Part shown: positions 11,419 to 19,048 of the stretch, piece after piece | Numbering within the stretch: the stretch's first letter is position 1 | Layout of the letters: each line of letters begins with the position of its first letter | NCBI RefSeq assembly: GCF_022059845.1 | Contig: NZ_CP091851.1 | Coordinates: 124,001 to 188,000 of the forward strand | From: Terrirubrum flagellatum | GTDB taxonomy: Bacteria; Pseudomonadota; Alphaproteobacteria; Rhizobiales; Beijerinckiaceae | Length of the DNA stretch: 64,000 nucleotides | Reading direction: 5' to 3' | Program-made: the position numbers and the translations under genes | The notes under the pieces: model-generated | The model's input: the letters and a program-made list of their open reading frames with translations, nothing else | Told to the model about the DNA's origin: nothing | Database searches by the model: none

Positions 11419-12525
11419 TTACGCCGCCGGCTTCAGCACGCCGCGCCTGATCTGATCCTGCTCGATCGATTCGAAGAGGGCGCGGAAATTGCCCTCGCCG
11501 AATCCTTCGTCGCCCTTGCGTTGGATGAACTCGAAGAAGATCGGCCCGATCACGGTCTTCGAGAAGATCTGCAGCAGGATCTTCGTCATGCCGCCATCGA
11601 CCACGCCTTCGCCATCGATCAGGATACCGTGTTTCTTCATGCGGGCGAGCGGCTCGTCATGGCCGTTTACGCGCGCCTGCGACATCTCATAGTAGGTGTC
11701 CGGCGGGCCCGGCATGAATTTCAGGCCGTTGGCAGCGAGTTTGTCGGTCGCGTCATAGATCCCGTCGGTGCCGACGGCGATGTGCTGGATGCCTTCGCCC
11801 TTATACTTCTTGAGATATTCGGCGATCTGGCTGGTCTCGTCCTTCGACTCGTTGAGCGGGATGCGGATCTTGCCGCAGGGCGACGTGATCGCGCGGCTCA
11901 CAAGCCCCGTGATCTTGCCGTCGATATCGAAGAAATGAATCTGCTTGAAGCCGAAGAGGTCGCGATAAAAATCCCACCATTTGTCCATGTTGCCGCGATA
12001 GACGTTGTGGGTGAGGTGATCGAGATAATAGAAGCCGACGCCTGCAGGCTTGGCATTGCGTTCGCCGATCCAGTCGAATTCGGCGTCATAGGCTGAACCC
12101 TTCTCGCCATAGGTCTCGATGAAATAAAGCAGCGACCCGCCGATGCCGACGATCGCGGGCGCGTCGATGCATTTGCCGTCGCCGGCATAAGGCGTCGCGC
12201 CTTTCGACACCGCATGATCGAGCGCATGTTTGGCGTTGACGACGCGCCACGCCATCGAGGGAGCGCAGGGACCATGCTCGGCGACAAAATTCATCGCATG
12301 CGAGCCGGGCTCGGCGTTGACGATGTAGTTGATGTCGCCCTGCCGCCAGACCGTGATGTCCTTCGTCCGGTGCTTCGCGACCGCCTTGTAGCCCATGCGG
12401 GCGAAAAGCTCGGCGAGTTTCTGCGGCTCGGGATGAGCGAACTCGACGAATTCGAAGCCGTCCGTTCCGGCCGGATTCTCCGGGCTGATGGTCGCCGGCG
12501 GGGCATCATGCGGGAAGGGTCCCAT
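11419..12525 (-). CDS. hpd: 4-hydroxyphenylpyruvate dioxygenase
   Basis: The Fe(II) enzyme converts 4-hydroxyphenylpyruvate to homogentisate in tyrosine catabolism. It has 368 residues from the ATG at 12525. Two vicinal-oxygen-chelate halves are visible. The metal ligands expected in the second half are present: His in DHLTHNVYRG, His in EGIQHIAVGTDGIYD and Glu in IFFEFIQRKGDEGFGEGNF. The latter segment is also the HPPD signature. Homogentisate genes are not adjacent. The divergent Lrp-type gene 116 bp away is the obvious regulator. Confidence 0.96.
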   Translation of the reverse strand: MGPFPHDAPPATISPENPAGTDGFEFVEFAHPEPQKLAELFARMGYKAVAKHRTKDITVWRQGDINYIVNAEPGSHAMNFVAEHGPCAPSMAWRVVNAKHALDHAVSKGATPYAGDGKCIDAPAIVGIGGSLLYFIETYGEKGSAYDAEFDWIGERNAKPAGVGFYYLDHLTHNVYRGNMDKWWDFYRDLFGFKQIHFFDIDGKITGLVSRAITSPCGKIRIPLNESKDETSQIAEYLKKYKGEGIQHIAVGTDGIYDATDKLAANGLKFMPGPPDTYYEMSQARVNGHDEPLARMKKHGILIDGEGVVDGGMTKILLQIFSKTVIGPIFFEFIQRKGDEGFGEGNFRALFESIEQDQIRRGVLKPAA

Positions 12526-12548
12526 GGTCGTCTCCAGAATTCCGAGTC

Positions 12549-12580
12549 TGGCGCAAAGGATATGCCCGAAGTGGCGCAAA
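12549..12580. promoter_or_regulatory. Direct repeats TGGCGCAAA upstream of hpd
   Basis: Two exact copies of TGGCGCAAA, at 12549-12557 and 12572-12580, are 23 bp apart (about two helical turns) and sit just upstream of the hpd start in the gap shared with the Lrp-type gene. The spacing fits an Lrp/AsnC regulator binding one DNA face. The assignment is inferred from position and spacing. Confidence 0.4.
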
Positions 12581-12641
12581 ATGCGTGCAATCTGGTAGTC
12601 TATGGGCTATAGTTCGCATATTCTGTGCGGAATCTTCCGTT

Positions 12642-13124
12642 ATGGCGCACGAACAAATCATTCTCGACGCGACTGATCTGCGCCTCTTGGCGCATCTGCA
12701 GGAGGATGGCGCCGCGACCAACGCCGAGGCGTCGGAGGCGATCGGCCTCTCGCCGTCGCAGGTGTCGCGCCGCCGGCAGGCCCTGGAGCAGGCCGGCGTG
12801 ATCCGCGGCTATCGCGCGTTGCTCGATCCCGAAGCTGTCGGGGTCGGCACCACGGTCTTCATCCATGTCGCGCTCGCGACCCATTCGCGCGACAACGCCA
12901 GGCGCTTCCGCGATCTCGTGCGCCTGACGCCGGCGATCCTCGAAGCCTATGCGCTCACCGGCGAAGCCGACTATCTCCTGAAGGTCGCGGTTGGAGGTCT
13001 AAAAGACCTTTCGCAGCTCGTGAACGACGTGTTGCTGCCGCATGAATCGGTTGATCGCGTGCGCTCGGAAGTCGTGCTCGATGTGTTGAAGGAGACGAGC
13101 GCGCTGCCGCTCGCGGCGCGATAA
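12642..13124 (+). CDS. Lrp/AsnC family transcriptional regulator
   Basis: The protein has 160 residues from the ATG at 12642. An N-terminal winged helix-turn-helix (about 8-60: DLRLLAHLQEDGAATNAEASEAIGLSPSQVSRRRQALEQAGVI) is followed by a RAM ligand-binding domain (about 70-150). The Gly-rich GEADYLLKV segment lines the effector pocket in this family. Divergence from hpd suggests it senses tyrosine, phenylalanine or a breakdown product and controls hpd, as many such local Lrp regulators do. That target is inference. Confidence 0.92.
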   Translation: MAHEQIILDATDLRLLAHLQEDGAATNAEASEAIGLSPSQVSRRRQALEQAGVIRGYRALLDPEAVGVGTTVFIHVALATHSRDNARRFRDLVRLTPAILEAYALTGEADYLLKVAVGGLKDLSQLVNDVLLPHESVDRVRSEVVLDVLKETSALPLAAR

Positions 13125-13206
13125 CATTTGCCGGGCGTATTTCTCCCGCCACAATTCAACTCTTATCTCCGCTTCGGCGCGCCTTCGCGTCGCAGGGAGC
13201 TTCACC

Positions 13207-14139
13207 ATGTTTGACGCGAAATCGCTTCTCGACGGCCTTCTCGGCGGCGCCCAGCAGGGCGGACAGGCCGGTGGCCTCGCCAGTGTGCTCGGCAATGTTC
13301 TCGCCCAGGCGCAAGCGCAGGCCCAGCAGGCGGGCCTTGGCGACACGCTGAACCGCATGCGTGAGCAAGGCGTGGGTGGAACCGCCAGCAGCGTCTTCGG
13401 GCAGGCGACTGGTGGGCTGCGCGATGCGGCGAGCCGCGTCGATCAGAGCACCGGCGCCTCCGACAAATTCAACGAGATCGTCGGCCAGCTCTCCGGCGGC
13501 AAGTCGCCGAACGATATCCTGGCTCAGGTGAAGCAGATGGCGTCTGATAATCCCGGCATGGCGACGGCTGCGCTGGGCGGTCTCGCCGCGGCGATCTTCG
13601 GCACCAGCGCGGGCCGCGGCCTTGCCACGAACGCGGCGAAGCTCGGTGGTCTCGCGACGATCGGCGGTCTCGCCTACAGCGCCTGGCGCAACCATCAGCA
13701 GGGCAAGCCGATGCTCGATCTCAACGCTGCTCCTGCGGCGGCGCCGGCCGGCTCTGGCTTCGAGCCTGACGCCGCCACCAACGAGCATGCGGAACTGTTC
13801 ATCCGGGCCATGGTCGCTGCCGCGGCGGCCGACGGCTCGGTGGACGCCAATGAGCGCGCGACGATCATCGCCGGACTGCAGCAAGCGGGTCTCAACGAGG
13901 AGGCCTATGCCTGGCTCGAAAACGAGATCGCGCATCCCATGTCGGCCGATCAACTCGCCGCGGCGGCCGCCGGCTCGCCCGAGCTTGCGACGCAAATCTA
14001 CACCGCCGCCCGCATCTCCATCGAACCGGATGAGGGCGCCGAATCGCAGTTCCTCAAGACGCTTGCGGCGAAACTCGGACTTCCCGATGCGCTCGTCGCC
14101 CAGATCGAAGCGACGGCGAAGGCCGCCAAGGCCGCCTGA
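13207..14139 (+). CDS. DUF533 (YebE/TerB-like) protein
   Basis: The protein has 310 residues. The N-terminal 100 are rich in Gln, Ala and Gly (SLLDGLLGGAQQGGQAGG, QAQAQAQQ). A Gly/Ala hydrophobic stretch (about 118-160) may associate with the membrane. The C-terminal third (about 190-300) resembles a TerB-like helical domain: AAAAADGSVDANERATI with acidic loop residues, then LAAKLGLPDALVAQIE. DUF533 proteins are widespread inner-membrane-linked proteins without a proven role. A long minus-strand frame across this gene is a codon-bias shadow. Confidence 0.88.
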   Translation: MFDAKSLLDGLLGGAQQGGQAGGLASVLGNVLAQAQAQAQQAGLGDTLNRMREQGVGGTASSVFGQATGGLRDAASRVDQSTGASDKFNEIVGQLSGGKSPNDILAQVKQMASDNPGMATAALGGLAAAIFGTSAGRGLATNAAKLGGLATIGGLAYSAWRNHQQGKPMLDLNAAPAAAPAGSGFEPDAATNEHAELFIRAMVAAAAADGSVDANERATIIAGLQQAGLNEEAYAWLENEIAHPMSADQLAAAAAGSPELATQIYTAARISIEPDEGAESQFLKTLAAKLGLPDALVAQIEATAKAAKAA

Positions 14140-14256
14140 CGCGCGTCCAGCGCGGGACAGCCGCACGCGATCTGCACGCCGCCGCCTTTGCAGGCGGCTG
14201 CGGCTTGGCTATGCGACGGGGCGGGCGCTGAAGCCCGCTCCGTTCGCGCCCAGCCT

Positions 14257-14796
14257 TTGTCTTTCCGCAAATTCTTTTCCCGCATCGACTGGAGCTTCGC
14301 GCTCATCTGCCTTCTCAGCGGCGGATCGGCGCTCGCGGTGCTGCATCGCGAGGGCTGGCCGAAATTCTTCGACATCTTCACCGAGGATTTCTCGCTCTTC
14401 CTCGAAATCGTGCCGAAGTCGATCGCCGGCACGCTGATCGGCGCGCTCGTCCGCCTGCTCGTGCCGCGCGAGGTGATCCGGCAGTGGATCGGCGAGAATT
14501 CCGGCTTCTTCGGCCTGTTCATCGCGGCCTTCGCCGGCATCCTGTTTCCCGCCGGCCCCTTCACCGTGTTTCCCCTGGCGGCGGCGTTTCTCGTCGCCGG
14601 CGCTGATCGCGGCGCGGCGGTCGCCTTCATCACGGGCTGGCTGCTGCTCGGGCTCAATCGCGCGGTGATCTGGGAAATGCCGTTCTTCGGGTTCCATTTT
14701 GTTGCGCTGCGTTCGGTCGGCGCCGTCTTCATGCCGGTGCTGGCCGGCTGGATCGCGCGATCGATCCCGCTGCGCTTCGTGATGCGAGGCGCCTGA
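14257..14796 (+). CDS. Half-size permease, first of a pair (COG0701-like)
   Basis: The start is uncertain. TTG at 14257 gives LSFRKFFSRIDWSF (179 residues) and begins just before the first hydrophobic segment. ATG at 14188 adds 23 residues of unconvincing sequence. Four or five membrane segments are visible. They include the Gly-rich pair FFGLFIAAFAGILFPAGPFTVFPLAAAFL and the loop VAFITGWLLLGLNRAVIWEMPFFG. These match half of a DUF318/ArsP-like permease, where the duplicated GPF/TGW core is normally in one polypeptide. The next gene carries the other half and starts 1 bp after this stop. Substrate unknown. Confidence 0.65.
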   Translation: MSFRKFFSRIDWSFALICLLSGGSALAVLHREGWPKFFDIFTEDFSLFLEIVPKSIAGTLIGALVRLLVPREVIRQWIGENSGFFGLFIAAFAGILFPAGPFTVFPLAAAFLVAGADRGAAVAFITGWLLLGLNRAVIWEMPFFGFHFVALRSVGAVFMPVLAGWIARSIPLRFVMRGA

Positions 14797-14797
14797 G

Positions 14798-15292
14798 ATG
14801 GCCGCGCTCATCGTCACGATCATTCTCTACAGCGCCGTTGCGGCGCTGATCACGGTCGGCGCGCGCCGCAATCGCCGCATCGTCTATGTCGCGGGCTGGC
14901 GCACCGCGCACGAGTTCCGACGGCTGCTGCCGCGCCTGCTGATCGGCATCGTTGGCTCGGGCTATATCGCGGAGATGTTGCCGCCGGAAACGGTGAGCGC
15001 ATGGCTCGGCCATGGCTCCGGCGTCGTCGGCGTCGCCATCGGAACGGTCGCTGGCGCATTGACGCCCGGCGGGCCGGTGGTCGGCTATTCCCTCGGCGCG
15101 GCCGCGCTGAAAGCCGGCGCCGGCGCGCCACAGGTGGTCGCCTATGTCACGGGCTGGTCGCTCTACACCTTCAACCGGATGCTGGTCTGGGAATTGCCGA
15201 CGATGCCGGCCTGGTTCGTGCGCCTGCGCGTTGCGATCTCGCTGCCTTTTCCCTTTATCGCCGCGGCGATCGCGGATTTCCTGATGTCATGA
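14798..15292 (+). CDS. Half-size permease, second of a pair (COG0701-like)
   Basis: The protein has 164 residues with about four membrane segments. It repeats the core of its upstream partner in a related form: MLPPETVSAWLGHGSGVVGVA (compare VPREVIRQWIGENSGFFGLF), GTVAGALTPGGPVVGYSLGAAAL and VAYVTGWSLYTFNRMLVWELP. The two proteins therefore look like halves of one permease that either split or descend from a pre-fusion state, and they probably form a heterodimer. The following DUF2272 gene overlaps this stop by 4 bp (ATGA), so all three are likely translated together. Confidence 0.75.
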   Translation: MAALIVTIILYSAVAALITVGARRNRRIVYVAGWRTAHEFRRLLPRLLIGIVGSGYIAEMLPPETVSAWLGHGSGVVGVAIGTVAGALTPGGPVVGYSLGAAALKAGAGAPQVVAYVTGWSLYTFNRMLVWELPTMPAWFVRLRVAISLPFPFIAAAIADFLMS

Positions 15293-16314
15293 TCGCGCGG
15301 CGCATTCGCATTGTTTTGTCAGTCGTCGCGATCTTCGCGACGACGCAGGCGGCGTTCGCACAGGTTTTCCCGGATCCGCGGCAGCGCGTCGAAATGCGTT
15401 TCGAACGCCCCGAGACGAAATCAGGCGCAAGTTTCGCGCGTGTGAAGGATTCACAGTGCCGCGAAAGTGTCGCGAACGTTTCTGGCGATGCGACGTTGCG
15501 CCGGCGCATCGTGTCGCTCGCAGCGCGCGAATGGGAGGCGTTCCACTTCCCGACCTTCGATATCGCAAGCGTAGGATTGCCGCTCGTGCCGCAAGTGCAG
15601 TCACGCGCGGGAAGCGCCGCGATCGTTCCTGGCGCGATCAACCCAGCTCTCGATCGCCCCTTGCCGCGCGCGTTGCGCCTCGGACTTGCCGAGGACGACG
15701 GCGAGGTGATGGAGCGTATCGGCGGTTATTGGGCCGTGACCCCCGGACAGGACGCCGTCGCCGTGCAGAATGTCATTTGGGGGCGAGGCGGGTGGCCGGG
15801 GACAGGTTGGGCGATCCCCTGGTCAGCCGCCTTCGTCTCCTGGGTGATGTGCGAGGCGGGGCTGACGCGGCCGCAATTCGCGCGCGCGGCGAAGCATTCG
15901 GCCTATCTCTCCGCCATGTTTGAGAACGCGGAAGCGTCCGCTTTCACGCCCGCCGATCTCACGACGCCGGTCGCCGCCGGCGATCTCGTCTGCACGGGGC
16001 GCGCTGAAAACAGGGACATCGCCTCGCTCGACGAGGCGCGGCGCGCGGCGACGCAAGGCGCGCTCATGCATTGCGACATCGTCGTGGGTAAGCTGCGCGA
16101 TCGCGTGCTGCTGATCGGCGGCAATGTCATCAATGCGGTGACGCTGACGATCGCGCTCGCCGACGCGAAGGGCCGCGTGAAATCGACGGCGTTGCGGCCC
16201 TGGTTCGGCGTGATGAAGCTGAAGGTGCCGGAAGACAAACGGGCGGGATTGCGAGATATGGATTGGGCCTGTCTCGGCAAAGCTGATGCGCTCGCCTGTC
16301 TCGAAATGAAATAA
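15289..16314 (+). CDS. DUF2272 exported protein
   Basis: The protein has 341 residues from the ATG at 15289, overlapping the previous stop. The signal peptide is about residues 1-24 (VLSVVAIFATTQAAFA). The DUF2272 region (about 145-320) contains GTGWAIPWSAAFVSWVMCEAG, followed by HSAYLSAM and a MHCDIVVG segment. The WSAAFVSW motif resembles the WCAxFVxW active-site motif of NlpC/P60- and CHAP-type cell-wall amidases with Ser in place of Cys, so a related fold without classical cysteine chemistry is possible (inference). The mature protein should be periplasmic. Translational coupling to the permease pair is notable. Confidence 0.8.
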   Translation: MIARRIRIVLSVVAIFATTQAAFAQVFPDPRQRVEMRFERPETKSGASFARVKDSQCRESVANVSGDATLRRRIVSLAAREWEAFHFPTFDIASVGLPLVPQVQSRAGSAAIVPGAINPALDRPLPRALRLGLAEDDGEVMERIGGYWAVTPGQDAVAVQNVIWGRGGWPGTGWAIPWSAAFVSWVMCEAGLTRPQFARAAKHSAYLSAMFENAEASAFTPADLTTPVAAGDLVCTGRAENRDIASLDEARRAATQGALMHCDIVVGKLRDRVLLIGGNVINAVTLTIALADAKGRVKSTALRPWFGVMKLKVPEDKRAGLRDMDWACLGKADALACLEMK

Positions 16315-16322
16315 AAGGGGGA

Positions 16323-16808
16323 ATGATGAGAAAGATCGTCGCCGAGCCGCTGACACCAGAGGCGTTCGCGCCTTTTGGCGCTGTGTTCGATCCGCCTGCG
16401 CCAAAGGGCAGAGTCTATCTCGACACGTCGCTCGTGAATCTCCGCGACCATGCGAAGGCGAGCTATTCCATCGTTCATGTCGCCCCTCAACTTGCGCGGC
16501 CTCTGCCTCTCAGTGTTGTTGAACGGCACGAATTCTCTTCGCAGAGTTTCACGCCGCTCGATCATGGCCGCTTTCTCGTCGTCGCCGGTCCGAAGAATGG
16601 GGAAGGCGGCGCCGATCTCGACAGGATTCGCGTCTTCGTCGGTTCGTCCTTCCAGTCTTTCACCTATGGCGCAAATGTCTGGCACGGGCCGATCACGCCG
16701 ATCGACAATCCCGTTCGCTTCGCGATCATGATGTTCAATGACTTCGTTTCCGGCGATGAGGAAGTCGTCCGCATGTCCGCGCCGTTCGCCGAAGTCGAAG
16801 GCCTCTGA
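16323..16808 (+). CDS. allA: Ureidoglycolate lyase family protein
   Basis: The protein has 161 residues, the normal family length. It begins with the family's PLTPEAFAPFGAVFD motif. The central VVERHEFSSQSFTPLDHGRFLVVAG segment carries the conserved His/Gln of the cupin-like active site, and it continues VWHGPITPID. The enzyme splits ureidoglycolate to glyoxylate and urea in purine/allantoin use. No other purine-catabolism genes are present. The ATG at 16323 is used; a second Met follows directly. It ends 1 bp before the inhibitor gene. Confidence 0.85.
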   Translation: MMRKIVAEPLTPEAFAPFGAVFDPPAPKGRVYLDTSLVNLRDHAKASYSIVHVAPQLARPLPLSVVERHEFSSQSFTPLDHGRFLVVAGPKNGEGGADLDRIRVFVGSSFQSFTYGANVWHGPITPIDNPVRFAIMMFNDFVSGDEEVVRMSAPFAEVEGL

Positions 16809-16809
16809 C

Positions 16810-17520
16810 ATGAAGCGCGCCGCGATCATCGCCCAATGTGTGGCTGTGGCGCTCATCGCGGCGCCGGCGACGGCGCAGGAGATTTCCCCTGACATCATCA
16901 AGGCGACGACGGGCGAATGGCTGTTCGCGCGCCGCGACGGCAAGCCGGGATGCCGCATCATTTTGTCCGCGGAGAAAACGATCGGAGGCTATGCGCTGAC
17001 TGCGCCCGCGAACTGCGCCACGCGACTGCCGAAAATCGCCGAGGCGGCGGCCTGGCGCTTCGACGGCAAGGGCGGCCTCGCCCTCGCCGACGCGACGCGC
17101 AAGACGATCGTCACCGTTACCGAACGCCAGGAAGGTTCATTCTGGGAAGGCGAGAGCGGCGAGGCGCGCGATCTCGTGATGATCAAGGCGCCAAAGGGCG
17201 TCGAAGCGCTGCCGATGGCGAAAGCGCTGTTCGGCAAATGGATCATGCGGCGGCCGGGCGGTCCTGCGATCTGCGAAGCGACCTTGCTCGACAAGCCGCC
17301 GCCGGGCGGCGAGGAGAGTTTCGCTTTGACTCTGTCGCCAACCTGCGACGCCGCGGTGAAGAAATTGAAGCTCGCCTCGTGGCGTATCGAAACGCTCGAC
17401 CTGCAACTCTATGGAACCGACGGCGAAGGGCTCGCTTTCACGCCGCGCGCCGACGGTAATTTCAGCAAGTCGGCGCGCGCGGGCGGACGGCCGCTGGAGT
17501 TCGTGCGCGCTTCGCGCTGA
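16810..17520 (+). CDS. Tandem AprI/Inh-type protease inhibitor, exported
   Basis: The protein has 236 residues. The signal peptide is residues 1-22 (AVALIAAPATAQ). Two homologous beta-barrel units follow, about 30-125 and 135-232. Each starts with a G(E/K)W pattern, has an early Cys (PGCRI; AICEA) and a second Cys (PANCA; SPTCD), and then an A(A/S)WR strand, matching the AprI/Inh metalloprotease-inhibitor fold. Characterised members have one domain and block serralysin-type proteases in the periplasm. No such protease is encoded in the window. Confidence 0.8.
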   Translation: MKRAAIIAQCVAVALIAAPATAQEISPDIIKATTGEWLFARRDGKPGCRIILSAEKTIGGYALTAPANCATRLPKIAEAAAWRFDGKGGLALADATRKTIVTVTERQEGSFWEGESGEARDLVMIKAPKGVEALPMAKALFGKWIMRRPGGPAICEATLLDKPPPGGEESFALTLSPTCDAAVKKLKLASWRIETLDLQLYGTDGEGLAFTPRADGNFSKSARAGGRPLEFVRASR

Positions 17521-17523
17521 CGA

Positions 17524-18405
17524 TCACTCGCGGCCGCGCACCAGATTGATGATGCCGGAGAAGTCGGCGCCTCCTTCGCCCCAGGCGTTGTGCAGCGCGT
17601 AGATCTGCGCTGCGAGCGCGCCCATCGGCGTCGTCGCGCCGCTTGCCGCCGCGGCTTCCTGCGACAGCTTGAGATCCTTGAGCATCAACGCGGATGCGAA
17701 GCCCGGCTTGTAGCCGTTATTCGCAGGCGAGGTCGGCACCGGCCCTGGCACCGGGCAATAAGTGGTGAGCGACCAGCACTGGCCAGACGATGTCGAGGCG
17801 ACGTCGAACAAAGCCTGATGCGAAAGGCCAAGTTTTTCGGCGAGCACGAAGGCCTCCGACACGCCGATCATGGAGATGCCGAGGATCATGTTGTTGCAGA
17901 TCTTCGCTGCCTGACCGGCGCCGGCGCCGCCGCAATGGACGATTTTCTTGCCCATCTGTTCAAGGATCGGCTTGGCGCGATCGAACGCATCTTTCTCAGC
18001 CCCGCACATGAAGGTGAGCGTCGCGTTCTTCGCGCCGCCGGTGCCGCCGGAAACCGGCGCATCAACCGAGAGAACGCCGGCCTGTTTCGCGATCTCATGC
18101 ACGGCTCGGGCGGAATCGACATCGATCGTTGAGGAATCAATGAAGAGCGCGCCTTTCTTCGCCGCGGGAATGGCTTCCGCCCACACCGCGCGCACATGCT
18201 TGCCTGCCGGCAACATGGTAATGATGATATCGGCGTCCTTCACCGCTTCTATGGCGCTGGCGGCGATGGTCACGCCTTCCCTCGCAGCCTGATCGCGCAG
18301 CGCCGGCGCGAGATCGACGCCGATGACCTTGTGCTGAGCCTTGACGAGATTGGCGGCCATCGGCCCGCCCATATTGCCGAGACCGATGAAGGCGATGGTG
18401 GTCAT
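17524..18405 (-). CDS. mmsB: 3-hydroxyisobutyrate dehydrogenase
   Basis: It oxidises 3-hydroxyisobutyrate to methylmalonate semialdehyde with NAD in valine breakdown. It has 293 residues. The Rossmann motif FIGLGNMGGPMAANL is at the N-terminus, the substrate loop DAPVSGGTGGA near 116-126, and the catalytic Lys in GAGQAAKICNN near 170-180. It ends DFSGIINLV, typical of MmsB. The gene belongs with mmsA, the acyl-CoA dehydrogenase and the LysR regulator further right, but is cut off from them by the plus-strand higBA pair. Confidence 0.95.
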   Translation of the reverse strand: MTTIAFIGLGNMGGPMAANLVKAQHKVIGVDLAPALRDQAAREGVTIAASAIEAVKDADIIITMLPAGKHVRAVWAEAIPAAKKGALFIDSSTIDVDSARAVHEIAKQAGVLSVDAPVSGGTGGAKNATLTFMCGAEKDAFDRAKPILEQMGKKIVHCGGAGAGQAAKICNNMILGISMIGVSEAFVLAEKLGLSHQALFDVASTSSGQCWSLTTYCPVPGPVPTSPANNGYKPGFASALMLKDLKLSQEAAAASGATTPMGALAAQIYALHNAWGEGGADFSGIINLVRGRE

Positions 18406-18429
18406 GATCCTCTCCTGCGGCTATTCATC

Positions 18430-18454
18430 TTGACGGAATACTAATTACGGAATA
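18430..18454 (+). promoter_or_regulatory. higBA promoter and operator candidate
   Basis: TTGACG (18430-18435) could be a -35 element. Two exact ACGGAATA repeats (18433-18440 and 18447-18454), 14 bp apart, overlap it in the 59-bp gap between mmsB and higB. Higher-order autorepression by HigA on such repeats is usual for the family. The assignment here is by position only. Confidence 0.4.
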
Positions 18455-18464
18455 GGGTGAAAGG

Positions 18465-18743
18465 GTGATCAGGTCTTTCGCAGACAAGGACACCGAAAGC
18501 CTGTTTCACGACCGGCTTGTCCGCAAATGGTCAGCGATTGAACGAGGCGCGCGCCGCAAGCTGCAACTGCTGAACAGCGCGCGACGGCTCGACGATTTGC
18601 GGGTTCCGCCTGGCAATCGGCTGGAGGCGTTGCGCGGCGATCGCGTCGGCCAGCATTCGATCCGGATCAACGACCAGTGGCGCATCTGTTTCCGCTGGAT
18701 TGAAGGTGAAGCCCATGACGTCGAAATCGTCGACTATCACTGA
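18465..18743 (+). CDS. higB: HigB-type toxin (RelE superfamily mRNA interferase)
   Basis: The protein has 92 residues from a GTG start. It matches the HigB/killer-protein fold: MIRSFADKDTESLFHDR at the start, a central basic RRKLQLLNSARRLDDLRVPPGNRLEAL region, and a C-terminal QWRICFRWIEGEAHDVEIVDYH strand with the conserved Arg/Trp. These toxins cleave ribosome-bound mRNA. The toxin-first order with the antitoxin overlapping its 3' end is the HigBA arrangement. No other gene of foreign look is adjacent. Confidence 0.93.
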   Translation: MIRSFADKDTESLFHDRLVRKWSAIERGARRKLQLLNSARRLDDLRVPPGNRLEALRGDRVGQHSIRINDQWRICFRWIEGEAHDVEIVDYH

Positions 18744-19044
18744 GCGCAAAGGCGGTTTGCTTGATCTCATTCCGCCCGGCGAGATTCTTGCCGAGGAATT
18801 CATGAAGCCCCTTGGCGTAAGCCAGAACCGGCTGGCGCGCGATATCGATGTGCCCGTCAGCCGCATCGCCGGCCTCGTCAAAGGCGAACGCGCCATCACC
18901 GCGGATACGGCGCTGCGTCTGGCGCGCTTCTTCGGAACTTCCGCGGAAATGTGGATGAATTTGCAGTCCGATTATGATTTGCGCGTCGCGCGACGCGCTG
19001 CAGGCGCGCTGATCGAGAAGCGCGTTCGGACGCTGGCGGCCTGA
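18715..19044 (+). CDS. higA: HigA-type antitoxin (XRE family)
   Basis: The protein has 109 residues from the ATG at 18715, overlapping the toxin gene by 29 bp; an in-frame TTG at 18700 is less likely. A helix-turn-helix covers about 20-75: LIPPGEILAEEFMKPLGVSQNRLARDIDVP and the recognition helix SRIAGLVKGERAI. The tail LRLARFFGTSAEMWMNLQSDYDLRVA is characteristic of HigA. It neutralises HigB and represses the operon. It ends 4 bp before the stop of the convergent acyl-CoA dehydrogenase gene. Confidence 0.94.
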   Translation: MTSKSSTITERKGGLLDLIPPGEILAEEFMKPLGVSQNRLARDIDVPVSRIAGLVKGERAITADTALRLARFFGTSAEMWMNLQSDYDLRVARRAAGALIEKRVRTLAA

Positions 19045-19048
19045 CGAC

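Noticed and set aside
13156-14166. Minus-strand open frame antisense to the DUF533 gene
   Set aside because: Low-complexity Arg/Gly-rich product without domain features, while the plus strand encodes a recognisable family.
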